Shown here in pieces: positions 1 through 9,299 of a stretch of DNA of 21,678 nt. Position 1 is the first letter of the stretch, and every line of letters begins with the position of its first letter. The position numbers and the translations under genes are program-made. Below the pieces are notes generated by a model, which did no database searches, had not been told where the DNA came from, and was given only the letters and a program-made list of their open reading frames with translations. The stretch comes from Pseudomonadota bacterium (GTDB lineage Bacteria > Pseudomonadota > Alphaproteobacteria > Rhizobiales > Xanthobacteraceae): positions 1 to 21,678 of the forward strand of contig JAEZMT010000325.1 of NCBI GenBank assembly GCA_023442085.1, read 5' to 3'.

Positions 1-839
1 GCTTCCATGCGGGCGAGGAGAAGAACGCGCCAGACTTCATCGAGGCTCTCGCGAGCCTCGGCGACGTCTATGTCAACGACGCCTTCTCCACCGCCCACCG
101 GGCGCACGCCTCCACCGAGGGGCTCGCCCACAAGCTGCCGGCCTATGCCGGCCGCTCCATGGAAAGCGAGATCGAGGCGCTGACGAAGGCCCTCGAGGCC
201 CCGCAGCGCCCGGTTCTCGCCGTGGTCGGCGGCTCCAAGGTGTCCACCAAGCTCGAGTTGCTCGGCAATCTCGTGCGGAAGGTGGACATCCTCGTCATCG
301 GCGGCGGCATGGCCAACACCTTCCTTGCCGCTCTCGGCAAGAAGGTGGGCAAGTCGCTCTGCGAGCATGACCTGGGCGATACCGCGCGGGACATCCTGGA
401 CAAGGCCAAGGCGGCCGGATGCGAGATCGTCCTGCCCGTGGACGCGGTGGTTGCCACCGAGTTCAAGGCCAATGCCGCGCACCGCGTCGCCAGCGTCGAT
501 GACGTGAAGGACGACGAGATGATGCTGGACGCCGGGCCGGCGACGGTCGCGATCGTCAAGCAGAAGCTCGACGGGGCGAAGACGGTGGTGTGGAACGGGC
601 CTTTCGGCGCGTTCGAGCTCACCCCGTTCGATGGGGCGACCGTGGCCGTGGCCCGCTATGTCGGCGACCTCACCCACAACGGGAAGCTGCTTTCCGTTGC
701 GGGCGGCGGTGACACCGTGGCGGCGCTCAATCACGCCGGCGCGGCGGATCGCTTCTCCTACGTCTCGACGGCCGGTGGTGCCTTCCTCGAATGGCTCGAG
801 GGCAAGGCGCTTCCGGGCGTGGAGGCCCTGCGGCGCTGA
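1..839 (+). CDS. pgk: Phosphoglycerate kinase, 3' part (5' end outside the window)
   Basis: Interconverts 1,3-bisphosphoglycerate + ADP and 3-phosphoglycerate + ATP in the cytosol, serving glycolysis, gluconeogenesis and the Calvin cycle. The frame is open from the first base (first whole codon at position 3) and ends in TGA at 837-839, giving about 278 residues of a family that is usually near 400, so the N-terminal third is missing. The visible part starts just before the substrate-site motif VNDAFSTAHRAHAST and carries the nucleotide-domain motifs GGGMANTFLAALG, VVWNGPFGAFE and GGGDTVAAL, then the closing STAGGAFLEWLEGKALPGV helix region. The internal ATG at 159 is not the true start, because homology continues upstream of it. 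A rho-independent terminator follows, and the next gene is aldolase, another enzyme of the same pathway. Confidence 0.97.
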   Translation, partial: FHAGEEKNAPDFIEALASLGDVYVNDAFSTAHRAHASTEGLAHKLPAYAGRSMESEIEALTKALEAPQRPVLAVVGGSKVSTKLELLGNLVRKVDILVIGGGMANTFLAALGKKVGKSLCEHDLGDTARDILDKAKAAGCEIVLPVDAVVATEFKANAAHRVASVDDVKDDEMMLDAGPATVAIVKQKLDGAKTVVWNGPFGAFELTPFDGATVAVARYVGDLTHNGKLLSVAGGGDTVAALNHAGAADRFSYVSTAGGAFLEWLEGKALPGVEALRR

Positions 840-870
840 TGTTGCGCTGCGGAACAAAATGACGAGAATT

Positions 871-902
871 GCGCCCGCCCGGCCTCCGCGGCGGGCGCTT
901 TT
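871..902 (+). terminator. Rho-independent terminator after pgk
   Basis: A perfect 9-bp GC stem (GCGCCCGCC at 871-879 with GGCGGGCGC at 890-898) has a 10-base loop and is followed directly by TTTT at 899-902. It sits 31 bases after the pgk stop codon, so pgk and fba are probably separate transcripts or are only linked by readthrough. Confidence 0.85.
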
Positions 903-1061
903 CGGGTAGGGCACCGGTCGGGAACCCGGTGCCGGCTTCCGGACTTGCTGCCGCGCTACAGGCGCGCCGCGGTCCGGGCGTGCCACGACCTCAAATATGC
1001 CGGAGTGCCACGCTCCGGTGTCCATGCCCGCCGAGGGGCGGCAACAAGGCAGGTGAAGAAC
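903..1061 (+). promoter_or_regulatory. fba upstream/leader region with hairpins
   Basis: This 159-base spacer lies between the pgk terminator and the fba start. It holds an 8-bp inverted repeat (GGCACCGG at 910-917 with CCGGTGCC at 926-933), a weaker one (CCGGAG at 1000-1005 with CTCCGG at 1013-1018) and a 5-bp hairpin (1028-1041) just before the ribosome binding site AGGTGAAG at 1051-1058. I could not assign -35/-10 boxes or a convincing CbbR (LysR-type) site. The fba promoter must lie here if the preceding terminator is efficient. Confidence 0.4.
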
Positions 1062-2084
1062 ATGACGGCGGAGCTCGACGCGATCGCGCAGAAAATGGTG
1101 GCCGACGGCAAGGGCATCCTCGCGGCAGACGAGAGCGGCGGAACCATCAAGAAGCGGTTTGATGCCATCGGTGTCGAATCCACCGAGGAGAACCGCCGGG
1201 ATTATCGTGAGCTCATGTTCCGCTCGCAGGGCATGGACTACATTTCCGGCGTCATCCTCTATGACGAGACCATCCGTCAGAAGGCCAAGGACGGCACGCC
1301 GCTCGTCTCGCTGATCGAAAAGGCCGGCTCCATTCCGGGCATCAAGGTCGACGCAGGCGCCAAGCCGCAGCCCTTCTGTCCGGGCGAGACCATCACCGAG
1401 GGCCTCGACGGCCTGGCCGGCCGCCTCAAGGAGTATTACGACCTCGGCGCCCGCTTCGCGAAGTGGCGCGCGGTGATCGACATCGACACCAGCAAGCACA
1501 TCCCGTCATATACCTCGCTCCGCGCCAACGCCCATGCGCTCGCCCGCTATGCGGCGTTGTGCCAGGAGGCGAAGATCGTTCCGATTGTCGAGCCGGAAGT
1601 GCTCATGGACGGCGCCCACGACATCGACACCTGCTACCGCGTTACCGAATGGGCGCTGAAGACGGTGTTCGAGGAGCTGTACTACCAGCGCGTCCGCCTG
1701 GAAGGCATGGTGCTGAAGCCCAACATGATCGTGCCCGGCAAGAAGAGCCCGGCGCAGGCCTCGGTGGCCGAGGTGGCGGAGAAGACCGTGCGCGTGCTTA
1801 AGGCCTGCGTGCCCACCGCCGTGCCCGGTATCGCCTTCCTCTCCGGCGGCCAGTCGGACGAGGACGCCACCGCCCACCTCGACGCCATGGTGAAGCTCGG
1901 CAACCTGCCGTGGAAGCTCACCTATTCCTACGGCCGCGCCCTCCAGGCCGCGCCGCAGAAGGCGTGGTCCGGCAAGCCGGAGAACGTCGCCAAGGCCCAG
2001 GCCGCCTTCGCCCACCGGGCGCAGATGAACTCCCTCGCGGCGCTCGGCAAGTGGTCGCCCGAGGAAGAGCGCAAGGCCGCCTGA
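1062..2084 (+). CDS. fba: Class I fructose-bisphosphate aldolase
   Basis: Cleaves or forms fructose 1,6-bisphosphate from dihydroxyacetone phosphate and glyceraldehyde 3-phosphate through a Schiff base, without metal. The start at 1062 gives 340 residues, the normal class I length, and has a ribosome binding site (AGGTGAAG) 3 bases upstream of it. The frame is open further upstream to 945, but those 39 codons do not resemble the family. Visible active-site residues, by family comparison: Asp23 in LAADES, Lys134 in FAKWRAV, Glu177/Glu179 in IVEPEV, Schiff-base Lys219 in VLKPNM, the phosphate loop SGGQS at 261-265 and Arg292 in YGRALQ. It is unrelated to the zinc-dependent class II enzymes common in other bacteria. 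It lies next to pgk, and terminators flank it on both sides, so it is probably monocistronic. Confidence 0.96.
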   Translation: MTAELDAIAQKMVADGKGILAADESGGTIKKRFDAIGVESTEENRRDYRELMFRSQGMDYISGVILYDETIRQKAKDGTPLVSLIEKAGSIPGIKVDAGAKPQPFCPGETITEGLDGLAGRLKEYYDLGARFAKWRAVIDIDTSKHIPSYTSLRANAHALARYAALCQEAKIVPIVEPEVLMDGAHDIDTCYRVTEWALKTVFEELYYQRVRLEGMVLKPNMIVPGKKSPAQASVAEVAEKTVRVLKACVPTAVPGIAFLSGGQSDEDATAHLDAMVKLGNLPWKLTYSYGRALQAAPQKAWSGKPENVAKAQAAFAHRAQMNSLAALGKWSPEEERKAA

Positions 2085-2107
2085 GCTTAAGTCACATCAC
2101 CTGTAGG

Positions 2108-2136
2108 AAGGGCCGGCTTGCGCCGGCCCTTTTCTT
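2108..2136 (+). terminator. Rho-independent terminator after fba
   Basis: A perfect 10-bp stem (AAGGGCCGGC at 2108-2117 with GCCGGCCCTT at 2122-2131) has the 4-base loop TTGC and runs into TTTTCTT. It begins 23 bases after the fba stop and is one of the two clearest terminators in the window. Confidence 0.93.
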
Positions 2137-2212
2137 ATGGTCTGGCGAAAGCCGAGGACATTCCGCGTCCGTGCCCCCAATTCGCCGATTTCTTGGCAGA
2201 CCGATCAGACCC

Positions 2213-2860
2213 ATGGCCAATCCTCCGCCCGCCCCCGGCGCCCGCCTCATGCTCGTGTTCACCCTGACGCCTGCGCTCGACCCGCGCACGGTGGAGGCGG
2301 CGGTGCGCGCGGGCGATGTCGCCTGCGTGGTGCTGCGCGTGGCGCCGGGCGGTACGGCCGATGCCGCGCGGCTCGCGGAGATTGCCGGAGCGGTGCAGCG
2401 CCACGACGTGGCGGTGCTGCTCGATGGCCCGGACGGCCTCGTCGCCGCCGCTGGCCTGGATGGCGTCCACGTCGCCGCCGGGCCGGCGCTCGATGCGACC
2501 CTGCGGCTGCTCAAGCCCGCCGCCATCGTGGGAGCCGGAGGGCTGGTCACGCGCCACGAGGCCATGGTCGCGGGCGAGAGCGGCGCGGATTACGTCGCCT
2601 TCGGCTCGCTTGCGCCTGAAAGCGGGGACTTCTTTCGCGTGCTCGATCTGGTGGGCTGGTGGGCCGAACTGTTCGAGGTGCCCTGCGTGGGTGTCGCCTC
2701 CACCCTCGACGAGGTTAGCGCGCTCGCCGGAGCCGGTGCCGATTTCGTCGCGGTGTCCGAAGCGCTGCTGGCGTCGGCGGGGGGACCGGCGAAGGCGGTC
2801 GCCGCCGCGCAGGCGCGCCTCGTCGCGGGTGCGTCCGTCGCGGGTGAAGACGCGCAATGA
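2213..2860 (+). CDS. ThiE/TenI-fold protein (thiamine phosphate synthase-like), probably not a true ThiE
   Basis: A protein of 215 residues from the ATG at 2213; an alternative ATG at 2249 gives MLVFTLTP. The length and the series of alternating beta/alpha signatures match the thiamine phosphate synthase/TenI barrel: a VHVAAGPALDATLRLL segment near 85-100, then GADYVAFGSL at 124-133, and GVASTLDEVSALAGAGADFVAV at 160-181, which corresponds to the usual GGI...N...AGA.GVAV region. Residues that bind substrate in genuine ThiE look lost: the QxRxK motif is reduced to CVVLRV (38-43), the NDR loop is LLDGPD (69-74), and the threonine/lysine-rich phosphate loop after the GxxxF strand is APESGD. Hence a transferase reaction is doubtful. 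Its stop overlaps the first possible start of the SEL1 gene (ATGA at 2857), so the two are probably co-translated. The function is unknown. Confidence 0.75.
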   Translation: MANPPPAPGARLMLVFTLTPALDPRTVEAAVRAGDVACVVLRVAPGGTADAARLAEIAGAVQRHDVAVLLDGPDGLVAAAGLDGVHVAAGPALDATLRLLKPAAIVGAGGLVTRHEAMVAGESGADYVAFGSLAPESGDFFRVLDLVGWWAELFEVPCVGVASTLDEVSALAGAGADFVAVSEALLASAGGPAKAVAAAQARLVAGASVAGEDAQ

Positions 2861-2901
2861 CGTGGTGTGTCCGCGCTCCGCGCCGCCGGCCGGGTGAAGC
2901 C

Positions 2902-4029
2902 ATGCCTTTCCGCGCGGTGCTGTTCGCCGCCGCCCTGGGGTCGACGCTTGCCGCCCTGCCATCCCTCAGCTTTGCGCAGGCCACCGGCGGGGCTACCCCG
3001 TCCGGCCAGCCCGCGCCCAAGCCGGCGGCAAAGGCCAAGTCCGATCCAAAGTCCGATCCAAAGCCGGATGCGAAATCCGGAAACAAGCCGGCGAAGCCCG
3101 ATCCGAAGGCGGCCCAGCGTCCCCGCGAACCGGCGCCCATGCCCTTGCTGGGGCAGCAGATCAGCTATCCAAGCCTGGATACCCCGGGCGGCACCGGCGA
3201 TCTCGCTTATGGCGCCTACCAGCGCGGCTATTACATCTCCGCCTTCAACGAAGCCCTGAAACGCGCCCGCGCGGGCAACGATCCGGCCGCCATGACGCTG
3301 CTCGGCGAACTCTATTCGGAAGGCCTCGGCGTACCGTTGGATCCGAAGAAGGCCGTCGAGTGGTATCGGAAGGCGGCGGACGCCGGTTCAGTCCCGGCGC
3401 TGTTCGCTCTGGGCAACATGACGCTCGCCGGTCGGGGCGTCCCCATGGACGAGCCGGCGGCGGCGCAGCTGTTCCGGCAGGCTGCCGAAAAGGGCAGCGC
3501 GGGCGCCGCCTACAATCTCGGCCTGCTTTACCTCCAGGGGCGTAAAATTCCCAAGGAGCCGTCCGAGGCCGCGCGCTGGTTCGAGATCGCCGCCGCCAAG
3601 GATGTGGAGGATGCCCAGTACGCCCTCGGCGTGCTGCTGAAGGAAGGCAATGGTGTCGACAAGGATATCGCGGCCTCGGCTCGCATGATCGGCGCGGCGG
3701 CGAGGCTCGGCCACGTCACGGCGCAGGTGGAGTTCGCGATCATGCAGTTCAACGGCACAGGCGTGCCGAAGGACGAGGCCGCGGCGGCCGCCATGTTCCG
3801 CAAGGCGGCGCTGGCCGGCAATGCCATCGCCCAGAACCGCTATGCGCGGCTGCTCGCCGTGGGGCGGGGCGTCGCGCAGGACAAGGTGCAGGCGGCGGCC
3901 TGGCATCTCGTCGCCAAGAGCAGGGGCCTTGGCGATCCGATGCTCGACGAGGTGGTCGCGAAGCTTCCCGAGGCCGATCGCAAGAAGGCTCAGGCCCAGG
4001 CCGCCCGCTGGGAAGCCGGTCGCGCCTGA
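2902..4029 (+). CDS. Exported SEL1-repeat (tetratricopeptide-like) protein
   Basis: From the ATG at 2902 the product has 375 residues. I prefer this start to the ATG at 2857, which overlaps the previous stop, because a ribosome binding site (GGGTGAAG, 2892-2899) lies just before it and a signal peptide follows at once (MPFRAVLFAAALGSTLAALP, likely cleaved after FAQA near residue 27). Residues 35-80 are a Lys/Pro/Ala/Asp-rich linker, containing two exact 12-bp repeats at 3037-3060 (AAGTCCGATCCA). Residues 127 to about 345 are around six SEL1 units of about 36 residues, with hallmarks such as LGELYSEGLGV, AVEWYRKAADAG, YNLGLLYLQGR and YARLLAVGRGVAQD. SEL1 repeats form a protein-binding solenoid. 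The partner is unknown, and the location should be periplasmic. It is paired with the ThiE-like gene. Confidence 0.88.
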   Translation: MPFRAVLFAAALGSTLAALPSLSFAQATGGATPSGQPAPKPAAKAKSDPKSDPKPDAKSGNKPAKPDPKAAQRPREPAPMPLLGQQISYPSLDTPGGTGDLAYGAYQRGYYISAFNEALKRARAGNDPAAMTLLGELYSEGLGVPLDPKKAVEWYRKAADAGSVPALFALGNMTLAGRGVPMDEPAAAQLFRQAAEKGSAGAAYNLGLLYLQGRKIPKEPSEAARWFEIAAAKDVEDAQYALGVLLKEGNGVDKDIAASARMIGAAARLGHVTAQVEFAIMQFNGTGVPKDEAAAAAMFRKAALAGNAIAQNRYARLLAVGRGVAQDKVQAAAWHLVAKSRGLGDPMLDEVVAKLPEADRKKAQAQAARWEAGRA

Positions 4030-4422
4030 GCGGACGCCCCATGGCACCGCGTGACGATGGCTGTGGCCGTTCTGCAACGCCCACAGCCACTCTCGCTCTG
4101 CCTTCACCCCTGCACCTCCGCGCCATGATGACGCCACGTCGCGGCATCAGTGAAGGACGCGCCGGACGGGGGTTGACACCTCTCCGGCCCTTCGGGACAG
4201 CCTCTCGCCGCCGCCCGCGCCTGCCTGGCGCGCGGGACGATGCGAGCTGCCGGATCCGGAGGAGTGGTGATAACGGCCCGGAAACCATGGCGAGCGGGAA
4301 TTGCCCGTACCCGCTTGTTTTCGGCCCTCGGAGCGGCCCGTCAGCCGCGCACGGAACGTTCGCTTAACCGGACGGCTTTAGAGCAGAAGCCTCCGGTGCA
4401 GCGTTTAGAAGGGAGTTACCGG
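4030..4422 (+). other. 393-base gene-free region between the SEL1 gene and pal
   Basis: I see no supportable gene here. Short open frames exist (4041-4367, and an upstream extension of pal from 4240), but they are Arg/Pro-rich GC artefacts without a ribosome binding site or a recognisable family. The region holds a strong hairpin at 4058-4089, an isolated TTGACA at 4173-4178 without a matching -10, and the pal ribosome binding site near its end. It presumably carries the promoter of the pal unit. There is no trace of tolB, which usually precedes pal. Confidence 0.6.
4058..4089 (+). terminator. Strong hairpin after the SEL1 gene, lacking a U-tract
   Basis: TGGCTGTGG (4058-4066) pairs perfectly with CCACAGCCA (4081-4089). 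Inside it, after a C-C mismatch, CGTT (4068-4071) pairs with AACG (4076-4079) round the loop CTGC. It lies 28 bases after the SEL1 stop. No run of T follows, so it may act as a 3'-end stabiliser or a factor-dependent stop rather than a classic terminator. Confidence 0.5.
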
Positions 4423-4914
4423 ATGCGTTTCCTCAGCCTTGCTCGCGGCTTCCGGTTCGCGGCTCTGTTCGGCTTCGCGCTGGCGCTTGCCGCGTGCGCC
4501 AACAATCCCAACCAGAATGCCGGCGTCGGCGGCGCGGGTGGCCCTCCCGGTTCCCCTCAGGAGTTCGTGGTCGCCGTTGGCGATCGCGTGTTCTTCGAGA
4601 GCGACCAGACCGATCTCACCCCGCAGGCGCGTGCCACCCTGGACCGTCAGGCCCAGTGGCTGCAGCAGTACAACCGCTATACCTTCACCATCGAAGGCCA
4701 TGCGGACGAGCGCGGAACCCGCGAATACAACATCGCGCTGGGGGCCAAGCGCGCCCAGAGCGTGCGGGACTACCTGACGTCCCGTGGCATCGACCCGGCC
4801 CGCATGCGGACCATCTCCTACGGTAAGGAGCGGCCCGTCGCGGTGTGCAATGACATCTCGTGCTGGTCGCAGAACCGCCGCGCGGTGACGGTGCTGAACG
4901 GCGGCGGCGCCTGA
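4423..4914 (+). CDS. pal: Peptidoglycan-associated lipoprotein Pal
   Basis: Outer-membrane lipoprotein of the Tol-Pal complex that binds the meso-diaminopimelate of peptidoglycan and helps draw the outer membrane inward at division. The start at 4423 has a ribosome binding site (AGAAGGGAG, 4407-4415) and gives 163 residues. A lipoprotein signal ends in the lipobox LAAC, with the lipidated Cys at residue 25, then a short Asn/Gly/Pro linker to about 45. The OmpA-like peptidoglycan-binding domain follows, with FFESDQTDLTPQA (58-70), the ligand loop FTIEGHADERGTREYN (88-103) and RAQSVRDYL. Cys142 and Cys147 may form the disulphide seen in the family. The usual neighbour cpoB lies downstream; tolQRAB are not directly upstream. 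Confidence 0.97.
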   Translation: MRFLSLARGFRFAALFGFALALAACANNPNQNAGVGGAGGPPGSPQEFVVAVGDRVFFESDQTDLTPQARATLDRQAQWLQQYNRYTFTIEGHADERGTREYNIALGAKRAQSVRDYLTSRGIDPARMRTISYGKERPVAVCNDISCWSQNRRAVTVLNGGGA

Positions 4915-4932
4915 GTGTCATGATCACGTCCC

Positions 4933-4962
4933 GAAGGCCGGCGCCCACGGGTGCCGGCCTTC
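4933..4962 (+). terminator. Hairpin between pal and cpoB, lacking a U-tract
   Basis: GAAGGCCGGC (4933-4942) pairs with GCCGGCCTTC (4953-4962), and the stem can extend inward by a G-U and a C-G pair. It starts 18 bases after the pal stop. Only GTGCGTCT follows, so termination would be partial. It could lower cpoB expression relative to pal or protect the pal 3' end. Confidence 0.5.
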
Positions 4963-5106
4963 GTGCGTCTGGCGCCGGCGAGCGTCCTGTGCCGCCAAGC
5001 CATTGCCGGGTCACACTTTGGACGCGATCGCCGGGGTAAAGTCCGAGTGCCCGAGCCGGTACGTTTCCGGCTGCGATCCTCACCACCAGCCTCAAGCAAA
5101 AGTCTC

Positions 5107-6063
5107 ATGAAGATGCGCCTGCGCCCGGTCGGTGTTCTTGTTGGCACCCACGCCCTCCTCCTCGGTATCGCCTTCGCTGCGGCCCTGGGCACGGCGGCGC
5201 CGGCGGCGGCGCAGAACGATGGCAACCTCTTCGGCAACCTCTTCAAGCCGCCCCAGCCCGTGCAGGAGGCCCCGCGCGAGGATCCCGAGCTGACAGGGCG
5301 CATGGAGCGTCTGGAATCGACCTTGCGCCAGCTCACCGGCCAGGTCGAGCAGCTCCAGTATCGCAACCAGCAGCTGGAGGCGCAGGTGCGCCGGCTGGAA
5401 GAGGCCGGCGGCGGGCGCCCATCGGCGCCTCCGTCCGCAGCTCCTGCCGCGGCGCCGGGCCCAGCTCCAGCGGTGCTCCCTTCCGGCCGCCCGGCTGCTT
5501 CGCCCGCCGCGCCGACCCGTCGCTCGGATGCCTTCGATCCCAATATGGACCCCGCCGCGCCGGGCGCGCCGCAGCCGCTCGGCTCGGCCGGGAGCGCGGC
5601 GCCTCCGCCGCGCGCGGTCGAGGGGGCGCCCGTGCGCGCCTCCACGGGCCAGCAGGTCGCGGCGCTGCCATCCGCCGGCGCCACGGTGCGAGAGCTGTAC
5701 GATGCCGGCCAGTCCCAGCTTCAGCGCCAGGATTATGCCGGGGCCGAGCAGACGTTCCGGCAGATCATTCAGGCCTCGCCCAACGATCGCCTGATCGCCG
5801 ACGCGACTTTCATGCTCGGCGAGAGCCTGTTCCTGCGGCAGAATTATTCCGACGCAGCGGCCTCGTTCCTGGAAGTCTCCACCAAGTACCAAAATTCCGC
5901 CCGCGCACCCGAGGCGCTGCTGCGCCTGGGCCAGTCGCTCGCCGGCCTCGGCGAGAAGGAAACCGCCTGCGCCACCTTTCAGGAGGTGGATCGGAAGTAT
6001 CCCCGCACCGCCTCCTCCATCCGGCAGGCCGTGGAGCGCGAGCAGAAGCGCGTCGGATGTTGA
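5107..6063 (+). CDS. cpoB: Cell division coordinator CpoB (YbgF)
   Basis: Periplasmic protein that, in E. coli, links Tol-Pal driven outer-membrane constriction with PBP1B-dependent wall synthesis. I start it at 5107, just before a signal peptide (hydrophobic core about residues 8-34, cleavage near APAAAQN). An in-frame ATG two codons later is equally possible, and no clear ribosome binding site is visible. The 318 residues comprise a predicted trimerising coiled coil at 57-101 (heptad pattern in MERLESTLRQLTGQVEQLQ), a long Pro/Ala/Ser/Gly linker at about 102-192, and a C-terminal TPR domain at 193-318 with LYDAGQSQLQRQDYAGAEQTF, ADATFMLGESLFLRQNYSDA and PEALLRLGQSLAGLGEKETA. It lies between pal and tilS, as in many alphaproteobacteria. 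The linker is longer than in E. coli. Confidence 0.93.
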   Translation: MKMRLRPVGVLVGTHALLLGIAFAAALGTAAPAAAQNDGNLFGNLFKPPQPVQEAPREDPELTGRMERLESTLRQLTGQVEQLQYRNQQLEAQVRRLEEAGGGRPSAPPSAAPAAAPGPAPAVLPSGRPAASPAAPTRRSDAFDPNMDPAAPGAPQPLGSAGSAAPPPRAVEGAPVRASTGQQVAALPSAGATVRELYDAGQSQLQRQDYAGAEQTFRQIIQASPNDRLIADATFMLGESLFLRQNYSDAAASFLEVSTKYQNSARAPEALLRLGQSLAGLGEKETACATFQEVDRKYPRTASSIRQAVEREQKRVGC

Positions 6064-6066
6064 GGC

Positions 6067-7218
6067 ATGGCCAGCGACCCCGCAGACCGTTCGCGCGGGA
6101 CACCCGGATCGTTTGCCCAACCGGGTACTGCCGAAAGCCTCGCGCCCGAGCCTGGGTCCGCCATTGCGGACAGTGAGCTGGACCTGCTGTTCGCCCGCTT
6201 CTCCAGCCATGCCGCCATCCTGATCGCCGTCTCCGGCGGCCCCGATTCGACGGCTCTGATGCATCTCGCCGCGCGCTGGCGGGCCCGCTCTCCGGACCGG
6301 CCCCGGCTCTTCGCGGCGACGGTCGACCATGGCCTCAGGGAGGCCTCGGCAGGTGAGGCGGCGGAGGTGGCGCGTCTGGCCGGGGCGCTCAAGCTGCCCC
6401 ATCGCATCTTGCCCTGGCAGGGCGACAAGCCGGAGCATGGATTGCAGGAAGCGGCACGCGAGGCGCGCTATGGCCTGCTTGCCGCCGAGGCGCGGCGGGT
6501 GGGCGCCTCCGCACTCACCCTGGCCCATACCCGCGACGACCAGGCTGAAACGGTGCTGTTCCGCATGGCGCGCGGCTCCGGCCTCACCGGCCTCGCTGGG
6601 ATGAGCGCCGAGACGACCCGTGGCGGGCTCGTGCTGCTGCGGCCGTTCCTCGACCTGCCCAAGGCGCGTCTTCTGGCGACGCTCGAGGCGGCCGGGCTCG
6701 CCTACGCCAGCGATCCGTCCAACTTCGACGCCCGATTTGCCCGTCCGCGCCTGCGGGCGCTTGCGCCCGCGCTGGCGCGCGAGGGGCTCGATGCGCGCCG
6801 GCTCAGCCGCCTGGCCCATCGGCTCGCCCGCGCGGACGCGGCGCTTGAGGCTGCCACGGATCGGGCGGAGGCGGAGCTCGTTACCGTCCAGAAATCTGGC
6901 CGCGCGATCGGTGGTTCCGCTTTCGCGGCCTTGCCCGAGGAAATCGCACTGCGGCTCCTTGGCCGATCCGTCGGCGCGCAGGGCAGGGAGGGACCGGTGG
7001 AGCTCGCCAAGCTCGAGCTTCTGCTGGATTCCGTGCTGGCTGCGCTGGCGCTTGCGCCTGCACCATTTCGCCGCACCCTTGCGGGCGCCAGCGTGACCGT
7101 CCGGAAGGGCCAGCTGCTCGTATCCACCGCACCTCCCCGGCGCCTTGCCGCAAGGATCGCGACGAATTCAAGTGCGGAAAAGGCTCCCGTCCTTGGCAAG
7201 ACGGGACCTCGCACCTAA
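6067..7218 (+). CDS. tilS: tRNA(Ile)-lysidine synthase
   Basis: Uses ATP and lysine to convert C34 of the CAU-anticodon tRNA-Ile to lysidine, so that it reads AUA and is charged with isoleucine. This is an essential cytosolic step. The start at 6067 is 3 bases after the cpoB stop, so translation is probably coupled. The 383 residues show the PP-loop ATPase motif AVSGGPDSTAL (SGGPDS at 56-61), followed by VDHGLREAS, LQEAAREARYGLL and LTLAHTRDDQAETVLFRMARGSGLTGLAGM, all typical of the N-terminal catalytic domain. The first 35 residues before the domain are poorly conserved in kind, so a later start cannot be excluded. The C-terminal half is Ala/Leu/Arg-rich and more divergent. Confidence 0.95.
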   Translation: MASDPADRSRGTPGSFAQPGTAESLAPEPGSAIADSELDLLFARFSSHAAILIAVSGGPDSTALMHLAARWRARSPDRPRLFAATVDHGLREASAGEAAEVARLAGALKLPHRILPWQGDKPEHGLQEAAREARYGLLAAEARRVGASALTLAHTRDDQAETVLFRMARGSGLTGLAGMSAETTRGGLVLLRPFLDLPKARLLATLEAAGLAYASDPSNFDARFARPRLRALAPALAREGLDARRLSRLAHRLARADAALEAATDRAEAELVTVQKSGRAIGGSAFAALPEEIALRLLGRSVGAQGREGPVELAKLELLLDSVLAALALAPAPFRRTLAGASVTVRKGQLLVSTAPPRRLAARIATNSSAEKAPVLGKTGPRT

Positions 7219-7332
7219 ATTAGCCGCTGGACGGTGCGGGAGGTTCCACCGGCAGCAGCGCGGTGCGGAGGTTTTCCTTCCGTATGGTGAGGCGTCGAAG
7301 CAGGGCCGCCCTTCTGTCCCCACGAGGGTTCA

Positions 7333-9255
<1,923 letters not shown>

Positions 9256-9272
9256 CATCGGACCACCCTAGG

Positions 9273-9299
9273 AAAACGCCCGCGCAAGCGGGCGTTTTT
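9273..9299 (+). terminator. Rho-independent terminator after ftsH
   Basis: A perfect 11-bp stem (AAAACGCCCGC at 9273-9283 with GCGGGCGTTTT at 9288-9298) is capped by the stable tetraloop GCAA and ends in TTTTT. The flanking A-run would make it work on the minus strand as well, although no minus-strand gene is nearby. Confidence 0.95.

Noticed and set aside
3037..3060. Two exact 12-bp repeats in the SEL1 gene
   Set aside because: A small in-frame duplication in the Lys/Pro linker; ordinary for such a region and not a mobile or CRISPR feature.
4173..4178. TTGACA, a perfect -35 hexamer upstream of pal
   Set aside because: No -10-like hexamer at 16-18 bases; GC-rich sequence follows, so I do not call a promoter.
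4041..4367. 108-codon open frame in the gap before pal
   Set aside because: No ribosome binding site, Arg/Pro-rich composition expected of random GC-rich DNA, and no family resemblance.
5092..6819. 575-codon minus-strand open frame opposite cpoB and tilS
   Set aside because: An Arg/Gly-rich shadow of two genes with strong motifs.
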